A stretch of DNA of 5,961 bases from Deltaproteobacteria bacterium (lineage in GTDB: Bacteria > Myxococcota_A > UBA9160 > SZUA-336). This document shows positions 1 through 5,961 of this stretch, one piece after another. The stretch spans positions 1 to 5,961 of the forward strand of contig DAOUZG010000125.1 in assembly GCA_030665705.1 (NCBI GenBank). The letters run 5' to 3'. Made by a program: the position numbers and the translations under genes. The notes below the pieces were generated by a model that was given only the letters and a program-made list of their open reading frames with translations, was not told where the DNA came from and ran no database searches. Position 1 is the stretch's first letter. Every line of letters starts with the position of its first letter.

Positions 1-2444
1 GACCCCGCGGCTCGGGTCGCTGGCGCCGTATCAGCTGGGACAAGGCGCTGACGCGTCTCGCGGACGCCATCCTCGACGCGATCGAGGAGGGAGGCCCGGA
101 GACCGTCCTCTTCGACACCGGACCGTCGAACGTCGACGCGGGACCGAGCAGCCTCGGGGAGATGCGGCTCTTCTCGATGCTTGGAGCCACGCTGCTCGAC
201 GGCTTCGGGGGGACGGGCGACCTGGCGATGGGGGCGGTTCAGACCTGGGGAGTCACGTTCGTCGACGGCACCTCCGACGACTGGTTCCGAGCCGACACAC
301 TGATCTTCTGGCACTGCAACCCCACGACGACGCGTATGCCCGACGCGCACTTCGGGACCGAGGCGCGCTACAACGGCACGCGCGTGGTCACCGTGTCCCC
401 CGACATGTCTCCGAGCACCATCCACGCCTCTCTCTGGGTGAACCCGCGCCAGGGAACCGACGCCGCCCTCGCACTGGGGATGGCCCGCGCAATGCTCGAG
501 TACGACGTGGTCGATGAGGACTACGTGCGCGAGCAGACGGACCTGCCGTTCCTCGTCAGGGAGGACACCGGGCGCTTCCTACGCGAGTCGGATCTGCACG
601 AGGGCGGGAAGAGCGATCTGTTCTACGTCTTCGACCTCTCCTCGCGAGAGATCGTAAAGGCGCCCGGAACGGCGGGGCAACGCAGCGACTCGCTTGCACT
701 CAACGGGTTACTGCCGGCGCTCGAGGGAAGCTACGCGGTCGAGACGCTCGGCGGAACGGTGGCCGTGCGACCCGTGATGGAGAGGCTCCGTGAACGGCTC
801 GCCGCTTACACGCCCGAGTACGTCGCGCGGGTAACCGGGGTGGGACCCCGGACACAGGAGCGGCTGGCGGAGTACCTGGCGAGCTCGGGACGGTTCCTCA
901 TCTACGCCACGTGGGGGTCGAACCGCGGCTACCACTCCGATCTCCTTCAACGCTCTCTCATCCTGCTCTCCGCCCTGCGAGGTCAGCACGGGAACTCGGG
1001 AGGGGGCGTGCGCTTCTCGGCCTGGCACACGCTCGGCGGAGATCACGACCTCAACACGGGGCCCCGCCCATCGTGGCTGCAGCGTCAGATCCTGCGCTTC
1101 TACACGCCGCCTCCGCGCATGATCGAGAACGCCATCGCGGGCGCGTCGCTGACGGCCCTCACCTGGATGCCGTCTCATCTGTTCCTCTACCTGCACGGAG
1201 GGCTCGATCAGGTTCAGGACGTGGGTTCGCCGGACCCGACACTTCCCCGGGCAGCTCCAGAGTATCTGCGCGAGGCCCTTGAGCGGGGCTGGGTACCGGC
1301 TCGACCGGCACCGGACCGACCGCCGCGCGTGCTCGTCACCTCGGGTGTAAATCCGCTGCGTCGCTGGCCGGCGCCTCAGGTCGTGGAGAAGGTGCTCTGG
1401 CCGAAGCTTCGCATGATCGTGGCCCTCGACTTCCGGGTCTCGACGACAGGGATGAAGGCCGATCTGCTGCTCCCCGCCGCAGGCTACTACGAGAAGCGAG
1501 GAATCAAGTACTCGCAGGCCCTTTCGCCTTACGTCGTTGTGGGGGACCAGGCCGTCCCGCCGCCCGGTGAGGCAAAGGGGGAGTGGGAGATTATTTCGCT
1601 GCTCGCCAAGCGTCTGCAGGAGCGGGCACGCGAGCGGGGCGTCGAAGGGGGCGTTGCCGATATCTACAATCAGTTCAGCGTGAACGGTCGCTACGGTCCC
1701 GATGATGACGAGCTCGCCCTGGATACGATCCTCCGGGCCGCGCCGCTCACGCGCGACGTCGGGTTCAGGGAGGCCTTGCGCCAGGGCGCGGTTCCGATGC
1801 GAACGGCAGATAGCTGGAGCATCACGAGCGCAATGGGGAGCGATTTCGAGGAGGGCGGAACGCTGAGTCCCTCACGCGTCCACGTCCAGGGGAAGCACGC
1901 CTGGCCCACTCTCACGGGGCGCCAGCAGTTCTACCTCGACCACCCCTGGTTCTTCGAAGCCGATGAGGTGCTGCCCCGTTGGAAGCCCCTGCCTCGACCG
2001 GGAGGAAACCATCCCATCCGGATCATCGGAAGTCACAACCGCTGGAGCATCCACGCGATCTGGAGGACCCACCCGGACATGCTCCGCCTGCAGCGCGGTG
2101 GACCAGTGATGTGGATCTCGGTGGAGGATGCGCAGGCGCGAGGCATTCCCGACGGCGCCCTCGTTCGCGCCTGGAACGACCACGGAGAGTTCCGGGTCCG
2201 GGTGAAGGTCGCGCCCGTCGTCGGTGCCGGCCAGGCGTTCATCGACCACGCCTGGGAGCCGTACCAGTTCCCGGGTTGGAAGGGGAACATGGAGGTGGTC
2301 GCCTCCCCCTACAAGCCGGTCCACTTCATCGGGGACTACGGGCACATCCGCTACCGAGTTTTCCAGGGTGGTCCGATGCACGTGCCCCAGGGCACCCCGG
2401 TCGAGATCGAGCTCGATCGTCCGGAGGGAGAGAGCCGGACGTAG
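1..2444 (+). CDS. Molybdopterin oxidoreductase catalytic (alpha) subunit, type II DMSO reductase family, 5'-truncated
   Basis: This is the catalytic subunit of a Mo-bisMGD enzyme. Family members oxidise hydrocarbons or dimethylsulfide, or reduce selenate, chlorate or nitrate, usually in the periplasm and with an Fe-S beta subunit. The first complete codon is at 3 and 813 codons are visible. The frame is open to the left edge, and GRWRRISWD (residues 5-13 of the visible part) is typical family sequence before the ATG at 162, so that ATG is internal. Visible landmarks are GDLAMG with Asp73, which sits where the family's Asp Mo ligand lies; WHCNPTTTRMPD (103-114); WGSNRGYHSD (from 304); QHGNSGGG (328-335); MKADLLLPAAGYYE (484-497); and the C-terminal cofactor-binding domain with HNRWSIH (678-684) and HAWEPYQFPGWKG (749-761). 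Members are usually about 900 residues, so roughly 100 or more N-terminal residues are missing, including any Tat signal and the first Fe-S cluster motif. The family assignment is strong; the substrate cannot be read from the sequence. No beta-subunit gene follows; a convergent kinase gene lies 11 bases away. Confidence 0.92.
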   Translation, partial: PRGSGRWRRISWDKALTRLADAILDAIEEGGPETVLFDTGPSNVDAGPSSLGEMRLFSMLGATLLDGFGGTGDLAMGAVQTWGVTFVDGTSDDWFRADTLIFWHCNPTTTRMPDAHFGTEARYNGTRVVTVSPDMSPSTIHASLWVNPRQGTDAALALGMARAMLEYDVVDEDYVREQTDLPFLVREDTGRFLRESDLHEGGKSDLFYVFDLSSREIVKAPGTAGQRSDSLALNGLLPALEGSYAVETLGGTVAVRPVMERLRERLAAYTPEYVARVTGVGPRTQERLAEYLASSGRFLIYATWGSNRGYHSDLLQRSLILLSALRGQHGNSGGGVRFSAWHTLGGDHDLNTGPRPSWLQRQILRFYTPPPRMIENAIAGASLTALTWMPSHLFLYLHGGLDQVQDVGSPDPTLPRAAPEYLREALERGWVPARPAPDRPPRVLVTSGVNPLRRWPAPQVVEKVLWPKLRMIVALDFRVSTTGMKADLLLPAAGYYEKRGIKYSQALSPYVVVGDQAVPPPGEAKGEWEIISLLAKRLQERARERGVEGGVADIYNQFSVNGRYGPDDDELALDTILRAAPLTRDVGFREALRQGAVPMRTADSWSITSAMGSDFEEGGTLSPSRVHVQGKHAWPTLTGRQQFYLDHPWFFEADEVLPRWKPLPRPGGNHPIRIIGSHNRWSIHAIWRTHPDMLRLQRGGPVMWISVEDAQARGIPDGALVRAWNDHGEFRVRVKVAPVVGAGQAFIDHAWEPYQFPGWKGNMEVVASPYKPVHFIGDYGHIRYRVFQGGPMHVPQGTPVEIELDRPEGESRT

Positions 2445-2459
2445 CTCGCCGTCGGCTAC
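2441..2459. repeat. Short inverted repeat spanning both convergent stop codons
   Basis: GTAGC at 2441-2445 and GCTAC at 2455-2459 are perfect 5-base inverted arms around a 9-base loop. The TAG stop of the molybdoenzyme lies in the left arm, and the CTA (TAG on the - strand) of the kinase lies in the right arm. It could act as a weak bidirectional hairpin between the converging genes. The stem is short, and no T-tract follows on either strand, so it is not a canonical intrinsic terminator. It may be chance. Confidence 0.3.
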
Positions 2460-3547
2460 TCGGGCGCCTCTGCTGACGGGGCGTCGGAGAACCAGTTCGC
2501 TCTCACGAGCTCCCGCGGATCAAACTTGACAAAAAACGCGGTGGAGACGAGGAGCGCGAACAGGAGGCCGGCCGCTGCCCAGCGGAGAGTTCTCTTGCGC
2601 CTCCTCGGTTGAGCCCTGACCGCCGGCCGGAAGACGGTCGCCCCTTCCTCCGGTTGGATGATCTCCCGCTCGGCTAGCCACGTCGCGATTTCGGCGCGGC
2701 AGTGAGCGGGCGTCGGATCGCCGAGGCGCCGCTCCAGCGCCAGACGGATCTCCGCTGCCGAGGAGATTCGGTGCTTTGGTCGGGGATGGAGACACACGCG
2801 GATCAGGCGCGGCAGATAGCGGGGAACCTCTGGGGCGAACCTGCTCAGGGGCGGGTAGTGACCGCGCTGGACCTGCTTGAGCAGGGTTTCCTGCTCCTCT
2901 CCAGTCGGTTCCCGGAATGGAGGCCTTCCCGCAAACAGCTCGTAGAAGAGGACTCCCAGGGAGAAGAGGTCGCCACGCGAGTCGACCCGTTCACCGAGAA
3001 TCTGTTCCGGCGGCATGTAGGGCGGGGTGCCGAGCATGACACCGGGCTGCGTCAGCGCAGAGCCCGTCCCCTCGAGGGCGATCCCGAAGTCGCCGATCTT
3101 CACCTCGCCCGCCTGCCCGAGGAGGATGTTGCCGGGTTTGAGATCCCGGTGCACCGTGCCGTGCGCGTGAATCTCCTCGAGCCCGCGCAGAACCTCGAGA
3201 GCGATCAGGGCGGCGGTCGGGTAAGGGATCCGCCCCCCACGAGAGAGTGCGGTGCGCAGATCCACCCCGTCCACGAACTCCTGAGCGATGTAGTAGTCAC
3301 CCTTGAAGGAGAAGCAGTCGTAGACGCTCACCACGTTTTGGTGGTGGACCGCTGCCGCTGCGCGCGCCTCCCGGCGGAAGCGCTCGACCAACTCGGGGTT
3401 CGAGGCCAGGTCGCGACGTAGCTTCTTCAGCACGACGGGCCGGTCGAGCTCCCGGTGCCGCCCGAGCAGGACGACTCCCATCCCGCCCTCTCCGAGCTCC
3501 CGCTCGATCAGGAAGCTACCGATCGTCCTCTCGCGCTCTTGGCTCAT
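2456..3547 (-). CDS. Hanks-type Ser/Thr protein kinase with C-terminal transmembrane helix
   Basis: This 363-residue kinase transfers phosphate from ATP to Ser/Thr of target proteins. The catalytic domain covers about residues 12-273 and all key elements are present: the glycine loop GEGGMG (19-24), Lys41 of the VAIK-type motif, Glu60 of helix C, the HRDLKPGN loop (133-140) with catalytic Asp135, DFG (153-155), and GTPPYMPPEQ (173-182) at the end of the activation segment. The HRD arginine marks an RD kinase, normally switched on by phosphorylation in the activation loop; Thr161, Ser163, Thr166 and Thr174 are candidates. A linker (about 274-314) leads to a basic stretch RRRKR (315-319), one hydrophobic helix (about 323-340), and a tail of only about 23 residues. 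The kinase would therefore face the cytoplasm with almost no outer sensor domain. It lies 39 bases downstream of the FHA gene on the same strand and is probably co-transcribed with it. The start is the first ATG before the glycine loop, with AGGGG (3558-3562 on the - strand) 10 bases upstream as a modest ribosome site. Its target is unknown. Confidence 0.95.
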   Translation of the reverse strand: MSQERERTIGSFLIERELGEGGMGVVLLGRHRELDRPVVLKKLRRDLASNPELVERFRREARAAAAVHHQNVVSVYDCFSFKGDYYIAQEFVDGVDLRTALSRGGRIPYPTAALIALEVLRGLEEIHAHGTVHRDLKPGNILLGQAGEVKIGDFGIALEGTGSALTQPGVMLGTPPYMPPEQILGERVDSRGDLFSLGVLFYELFAGRPPFREPTGEEQETLLKQVQRGHYPPLSRFAPEVPRYLPRLIRVCLHPRPKHRISSAAEIRLALERRLGDPTPAHCRAEIATWLAEREIIQPEEGATVFRPAVRAQPRRRKRTLRWAAAGLLFALLVSTAFFVKFDPRELVRANWFSDAPSAEAPE

Positions 3548-3557
3548 TCCTGCTCGG

Positions 3558-3562
3558 CCCCT
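3558..3562 (-). promoter_or_regulatory. Candidate ribosome binding site of the kinase gene
   Basis: On the - strand AGGGG lies 10 bases before the ATG at 3547. A second purine patch, CAGGA, directly abuts the ATG and is too close to serve. The site is weaker than those of the FHA and GH3 genes, which could mean lower translation of the kinase than of the FHA protein. That is inference. Confidence 0.4.
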
Positions 3563-3586
3563 GAAGCGGAACGTCGCGAGCGGCCG

Positions 3587-3991
3587 CTAGTCGTCGGGAA
3601 TCGTGTAGACGCGTAGTGTAGGATCCCGTGACTCCAGGATGTACTGGAAGATGTGCTCCCCGACCTGCAGGCGGTCCCCGTGCTTCAGGTCCGCGGCCAG
3701 TGTGGGCTCTCCGTTGACGAGAACGCCATTGGTGCTGCCCATGTCCCGCATGCGGAAACCTTCGCCGGTCAGCTCCAGGACCGCGTGCTTCCGCGACATA
3801 CAGGTGTCAGGAACGACAAGATCCACGCCGGGGCCGCGCCCCATCGAGATGATCTCCTGATCGAGGACGTACTCGCTGCCTTCCGCCTTTCCCTGGACGA
3901 CGACGATTGCGGCTCGGTACTTGGAGAGAAACCTCTCTAGATCCCGCTTCCCCCCGACTTGCGGCATGATGCGGGTGCGCTCGTCACCCAT
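3587..3991 (-). CDS. Small FHA-domain protein (phosphothreonine-binding)
   Basis: This 134-residue protein is almost entirely one forkhead-associated domain, a module that binds phosphothreonine peptides. Visible FHA signatures are MGRGPGVDLVVPD (50-62) with Gly51-Arg52, MSRKHAVLEL (65-74) with Ser66 and His69, RDMGSTNGVLVNG (82-94) with Asn88, and GDRLQVGEH (105-113). There is no signal peptide or membrane helix, so it should be cytoplasmic. The first 20 residues form a short leader with Thr6 in an ERTRI context. Threonines in such leaders are phosphorylated by partner kinases in some FHA proteins, for example mycobacterial GarA, so a similar switch is possible here but unproven. The frame is open to an ATG at 4183. 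I chose the ATG at 3991 because AGGAG lies 5 bases upstream and the extra 64 residues would be Arg-rich, non-FHA-like sequence overlapping the divergent gene's start. It is the first gene of an apparent two-gene unit with the kinase. Confidence 0.93.
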   Translation of the reverse strand: MGDERTRIMPQVGGKRDLERFLSKYRAAIVVVQGKAEGSEYVLDQEIISMGRGPGVDLVVPDTCMSRKHAVLELTGEGFRMRDMGSTNGVLVNGEPTLAADLKHGDRLQVGEHIFQYILESRDPTLRVYTIPDD

Positions 3992-3996
3992 GCTGG

Positions 3997-4001
3997 CTCC
4001 T
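3997..4001 (-). promoter_or_regulatory. Ribosome binding site that sets the FHA gene start
   Basis: On the - strand AGGAG lies 5 bases before the ATG at 3991. It supports this start over the longer in-frame ATG at 4183 and over the internal ATG eight codons further in. Confidence 0.7.
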
Positions 4002-4163
4002 ACCCAATCCGCTCGGATCGTTGATCGGCGCACGCGGCGGTGCCCTTGAGACGGGCGCTCCAGGCCCCGGAAGCGCCGTGGCAACGGCTTGCAGACTCGG
4101 GCACCCCGCCTCCGAGACGAAACCGATGCCCCGGTCTGGGGTAGAGTAGGAACCGAGAACGCT

Positions 4164-4169
4164 GGGAGA
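4164..4169 (+). promoter_or_regulatory. Ribosome binding site of the GH3 gene
   Basis: GGGAGA lies 7 bases before the ATG at 4177, a well-placed Shine-Dalgarno sequence. It fixes the start of the glycosidase, whose family similarity begins within the first 25 codons. Confidence 0.7.
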
Positions 4170-4176
4170 TCTCTCG

Positions 4177-5961
4177 ATGACAACAGCCGCGTATCGCGAC
4201 GCGTCGAATCCGGTGGAGGTGAGGGCCCGAGACCTGCTTTCTCGGATGTCTCTCGAGGAGAAGGTCGCGCAGATGACCTCGGTCTGGCTGGGGAGCGGGC
4301 TCGGCGAGAAGCCCCGGAGCGTCGACGAGATCAAGCCGATGCTCCGGGAGGGGATCGGACAGCTCTCCCGGGTCGTCGGGACCTATCCCATCGGTCCGGC
4401 CCAAGGGGCGGCCCTGGCCAACGAATTCCAGCGCTTTCTGGTGGAGGAGACCCGGCTCGGAATCCCGGCGATTGTCCACGAAGAGTGCCTCCCCGGGCTC
4501 ATGGCCCACGGCGCAACGGCCTTCCCCCAGGCCATCGGCCTGGCGTGTACCTTCGATCCCCCGCTCGTGGAGCGGGTGACCACCCGAATCCGAGGGCAGA
4601 TGCGCGCCGTCGGAGCGCATCAGGGGCTGGCGCCCGTGCTCGATGTCGCACGCGATCCGCGGTGGGGCCGGATCGAGGAGACTCTGGGCGAAGATCCGTA
4701 CCTCGTCGCGCGGGTCGGTGCGGCCTACGTTCGAGGTCTGCAGGGAGACGACCCGCGACGCGGCGTTCTCGCAACGCTGAAGCACTTTGCGGCCTATGCC
4801 TTCTCGGAAGGGGGTCGAAACCTCGCACCCGTCCACGTCGGCCCCCGCGAGCTGCGGGAGGTTTTTTTCTTTCCGTTCGAGGTCGCGATCCGGGAGGCCG
4901 GCGCGGCATCGGTCATGAACGCCTACCAGGAGATCGACGGAGTCCCGGTGGCGGCTTCTCGGGAGCTCCTGACGGAGGTGCTACGCGAGGAGTGGGGCTT
5001 CGAAGGGCTCGTCGTTGCCGACTACTTCGCGATCGAGTTCTTGAGAACGCTGCATCGTGTGGCCGAGGACAACGAGCACGCCGCTGTCCTCGCGGTCGAG
5101 GCGGGAATCGATGTCGAGCTCCCGGACCGCAAGTGCTACGCGGAGCCTCTTCTCGCGGCCCTCCGTAGCGGACGCCTTCCCGAGGAAAGTGTGGACACCA
5201 TCGTGGCGAGGATCCTCGAGTGGAAGCTCCGTCTGGGGCTCTTCGAGCACCCGTACGTCGATCCGGACGAGGCGGCCAGTCTCTTCGACACACCCGAAGA
5301 TCGCGCGCTCGCCCTGGAGGCGGCCCGCCGCTCGATCGTGCTCCTTCGCAACGAGGGGGGGATTCTCCCGCTCGGGCCCGAAGTCCGGTCGGTGGCCGTC
5401 GTCGGGCCCAACGCCCACCGCGCCACGGCCCTCTTCGGGGATTACCACTTCTCGAATCAGCTCGGCCTCGAGGAGCCGTCGGTCCACACCCCGACCGTTC
5501 TCGAGGCGATCCGCGCTCTCCTCCCGGACACGACGCATCTACGCTTCGCACCGGGCTGCTCGGTCGAGGAGGTGAGCCGGGACGGATTCGAGCGCGCGGT
5601 CGATGCGGCTCGCGCCTCGGACGTCGCCATCGTGGTCCTCGGGGATCAGTCAGGCTTGCTCGGACGCGGCACGGTCGGCGAGCATCGCGACAGCGACAGC
5701 CTCGCGCTTCCCGGCGTTCAAGAGGAGCTGCTGCGTGCGATCCACGCTACGGGCACCCCCGTGGTGCTCGTCTTGCTGGCCGGCCGTCCCCACGCCATGG
5801 AGTGGGCAGCGGAAAACGTGCCCGCGATCGTTGAAGCCTGGTTCCCGGGTGAGGAAGGGGGGAGCGCAGTGGCCGAGGTGCTTCTCGGGGCGTGCAACCC
5901 CTCCGGGAAGCTCTGCGTCACCATCCCACGGCGCCCGGGGCACGAGCCCCTGACCTACAAC
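4177..5961 (+). CDS. Glycoside hydrolase family 3 protein (beta-glucosidase/beta-xylosidase type), 3'-truncated
   Basis: GH3 enzymes remove glucose, xylose or related sugars from the non-reducing ends of beta-linked glycosides by a retaining mechanism. The 595 visible codons run open to the right edge. The N-terminal TIM-barrel domain (about 15-355) shows LLSRMSLEEKVAQM (20-33), IPAIVHEECLPGLM (96-109), DVARDPRWGRIEETLGEDPY (156-175), KHFAAY (202-207), SVMNAYQEIDGVP (245-257) and GLVVADYFAI (277-286), where Asp282 is the expected catalytic nucleophile. The second alpha/beta sandwich domain (about 380 on) shows SIVLLRNEGGILPL (386-399), VAVVGPNA (406-413) and VGEHRDSDSLALPG (500-513). Glu502 in that last motif sits where the acid/base Glu of this group usually lies, a less certain call than the nucleophile. 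There is no signal peptide, so it is probably cytoplasmic and acts on imported oligosaccharides or glycosides. Relatives are usually about 750-800 residues; the end of domain two and the usual C-terminal fibronectin III-like domain lie beyond the window. The exact sugar is unknown. Confidence 0.94.
   Translation, partial: MTTAAYRDASNPVEVRARDLLSRMSLEEKVAQMTSVWLGSGLGEKPRSVDEIKPMLREGIGQLSRVVGTYPIGPAQGAALANEFQRFLVEETRLGIPAIVHEECLPGLMAHGATAFPQAIGLACTFDPPLVERVTTRIRGQMRAVGAHQGLAPVLDVARDPRWGRIEETLGEDPYLVARVGAAYVRGLQGDDPRRGVLATLKHFAAYAFSEGGRNLAPVHVGPRELREVFFFPFEVAIREAGAASVMNAYQEIDGVPVAASRELLTEVLREEWGFEGLVVADYFAIEFLRTLHRVAEDNEHAAVLAVEAGIDVELPDRKCYAEPLLAALRSGRLPEESVDTIVARILEWKLRLGLFEHPYVDPDEAASLFDTPEDRALALEAARRSIVLLRNEGGILPLGPEVRSVAVVGPNAHRATALFGDYHFSNQLGLEEPSVHTPTVLEAIRALLPDTTHLRFAPGCSVEEVSRDGFERAVDAARASDVAIVVLGDQSGLLGRGTVGEHRDSDSLALPGVQEELLRAIHATGTPVVLVLLAGRPHAMEWAAENVPAIVEAWFPGEEGGSAVAEVLLGACNPSGKLCVTIPRRPGHEPLTYN

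Larger units (their letters stand above)
3992..4176. promoter_or_regulatory. Divergent intergenic region between the FHA-kinase unit and the GH3 gene
   Basis: These 185 bases separate two divergent start codons and must hold the promoters for both directions unless transcripts start elsewhere. I see no convincing -35/-10 pair on either strand. On the + strand TTGCAG (4089-4094) resembles a -35 box and TAGAGT (4142-4147) a -10 box, but the spacing between them is 47 bases, so they are not a pair. Two small symmetric elements are visible: GATC-GTT-GATC (4016-4026), and arms GGCGCT/AGCGCC (4054-4059 and 4072-4077) around a 12-base loop. Either could be an operator or chance. No small ORF or RNA gene is recognisable. 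Confidence 0.5.

Noticed and set aside
708..1196. Antisense open frame within the molybdoenzyme gene, and similar ones at 1872-2381 and 2702-3421
   Set aside because: Each lies fully inside a gene with strong family motifs, has an Arg-rich or otherwise unstructured-looking product, and no ribosome site of its own was noted.
162..2444. Molybdoenzyme gene starting at the ATG at 162
   Set aside because: The same frame is open to the left edge and encodes typical family sequence (GRWRRISWD) upstream, so the ATG is an internal Met.
2521..2550. T-rich stretch on the - strand as a terminator
   Set aside because: It lies within the kinase coding sequence, encoding part of the transmembrane segment and what follows it, and no GC-rich hairpin precedes it at the right distance.
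3579..3588. Ten-base perfect palindrome AGCGGCCGCT at the end of the FHA gene
   Set aside because: A G/C-only core of this size is likely by chance in this composition, and no T-tract follows to make a terminator.
3992..4183. 64-residue N-terminal extension of the FHA protein starting at 4183
   Set aside because: The extension is Arg-rich with no domain similarity, would overlap the start of the divergent GH3 gene, and an AGGAG site sits correctly before the ATG at 3991.
4474..4518. Pro106 in HEECLPG of the GH3 protein, where His is common in the family
   Set aside because: This position varies among GH3 members (His, Ser and others), and the adjacent Glu residues are kept, so it is not evidence of an inactive or new enzyme.
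4000..4836. 278-codon open frame on the - strand opposite the GH3 gene
   Set aside because: It is antisense to conserved GH3 sequence and its product has no recognisable motif. Long antisense open frames are expected at this GC content.
4089..5168. 359-codon open frame on the + strand
   Set aside because: It overlaps the GH3 gene in another frame, and its product is a low-complexity Arg/Gly/Pro-rich sequence. The GH3 frame shows clear conserved catalytic motifs, so this is a shadow of high GC.

Overview
This window comes from a GC-rich bacterial chromosome or metagenomic contig, by eye about two-thirds G+C with codons ending mostly in G or C. It holds four real genes packed tightly, two of them cut by the window edges. 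A Hanks-type kinase paired with an FHA protein, next to a type II DMSO-reductase-family molybdoenzyme and a GH3 glycosidase, would fit groups such as Acidobacteriota, Gemmatimonadota, Myxococcota or related uncultured lineages. No marker gene is present, so this placement is a guess. There are no tRNAs, rRNAs, CRISPR arrays, insertion sequences or phage genes.

Layout: (1) Positions 1-2444, + strand, hold the 3' part of a gene for a large molybdopterin oxidoreductase catalytic (alpha) subunit. It resembles the type II DMSO reductase group (ethylbenzene dehydrogenase, dimethylsulfide dehydrogenase, selenate and chlorate reductases). The frame is open to the left edge, so the first in-frame ATG at 162 is not the start. 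(2) Only 11 bases after its stop lies the stop of a convergent gene on the - strand (2456-3547), a Ser/Thr protein kinase with one C-terminal transmembrane helix. (3) Upstream of the kinase on the same strand, 39 bases away, is a small FHA-domain protein (3587-3991). The two look like a two-gene signalling operon. (4) After a 185-base divergent intergenic region, a GH3 beta-glucosidase/beta-xylosidase-type gene starts at 4177 on the + strand and runs off the right edge at 5961.

How they may work together: the FHA protein and kinase form a plausible phosphothreonine module, in which the kinase phosphorylates targets and the FHA domain binds phosphothreonine, possibly on the kinase itself. Nothing in the sequence shows that this module controls the molybdoenzyme or the glycosidase. 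The GH3 gene only shares the divergent promoter region with it. The molybdoenzyme gene appears to be the last gene of a transcription unit lying to the left, since no beta, gamma or chaperone gene follows it. I found no convincing new biological system. The most notable points are the unusual gene context of the molybdoenzyme alpha subunit and the compact FHA-kinase pair.
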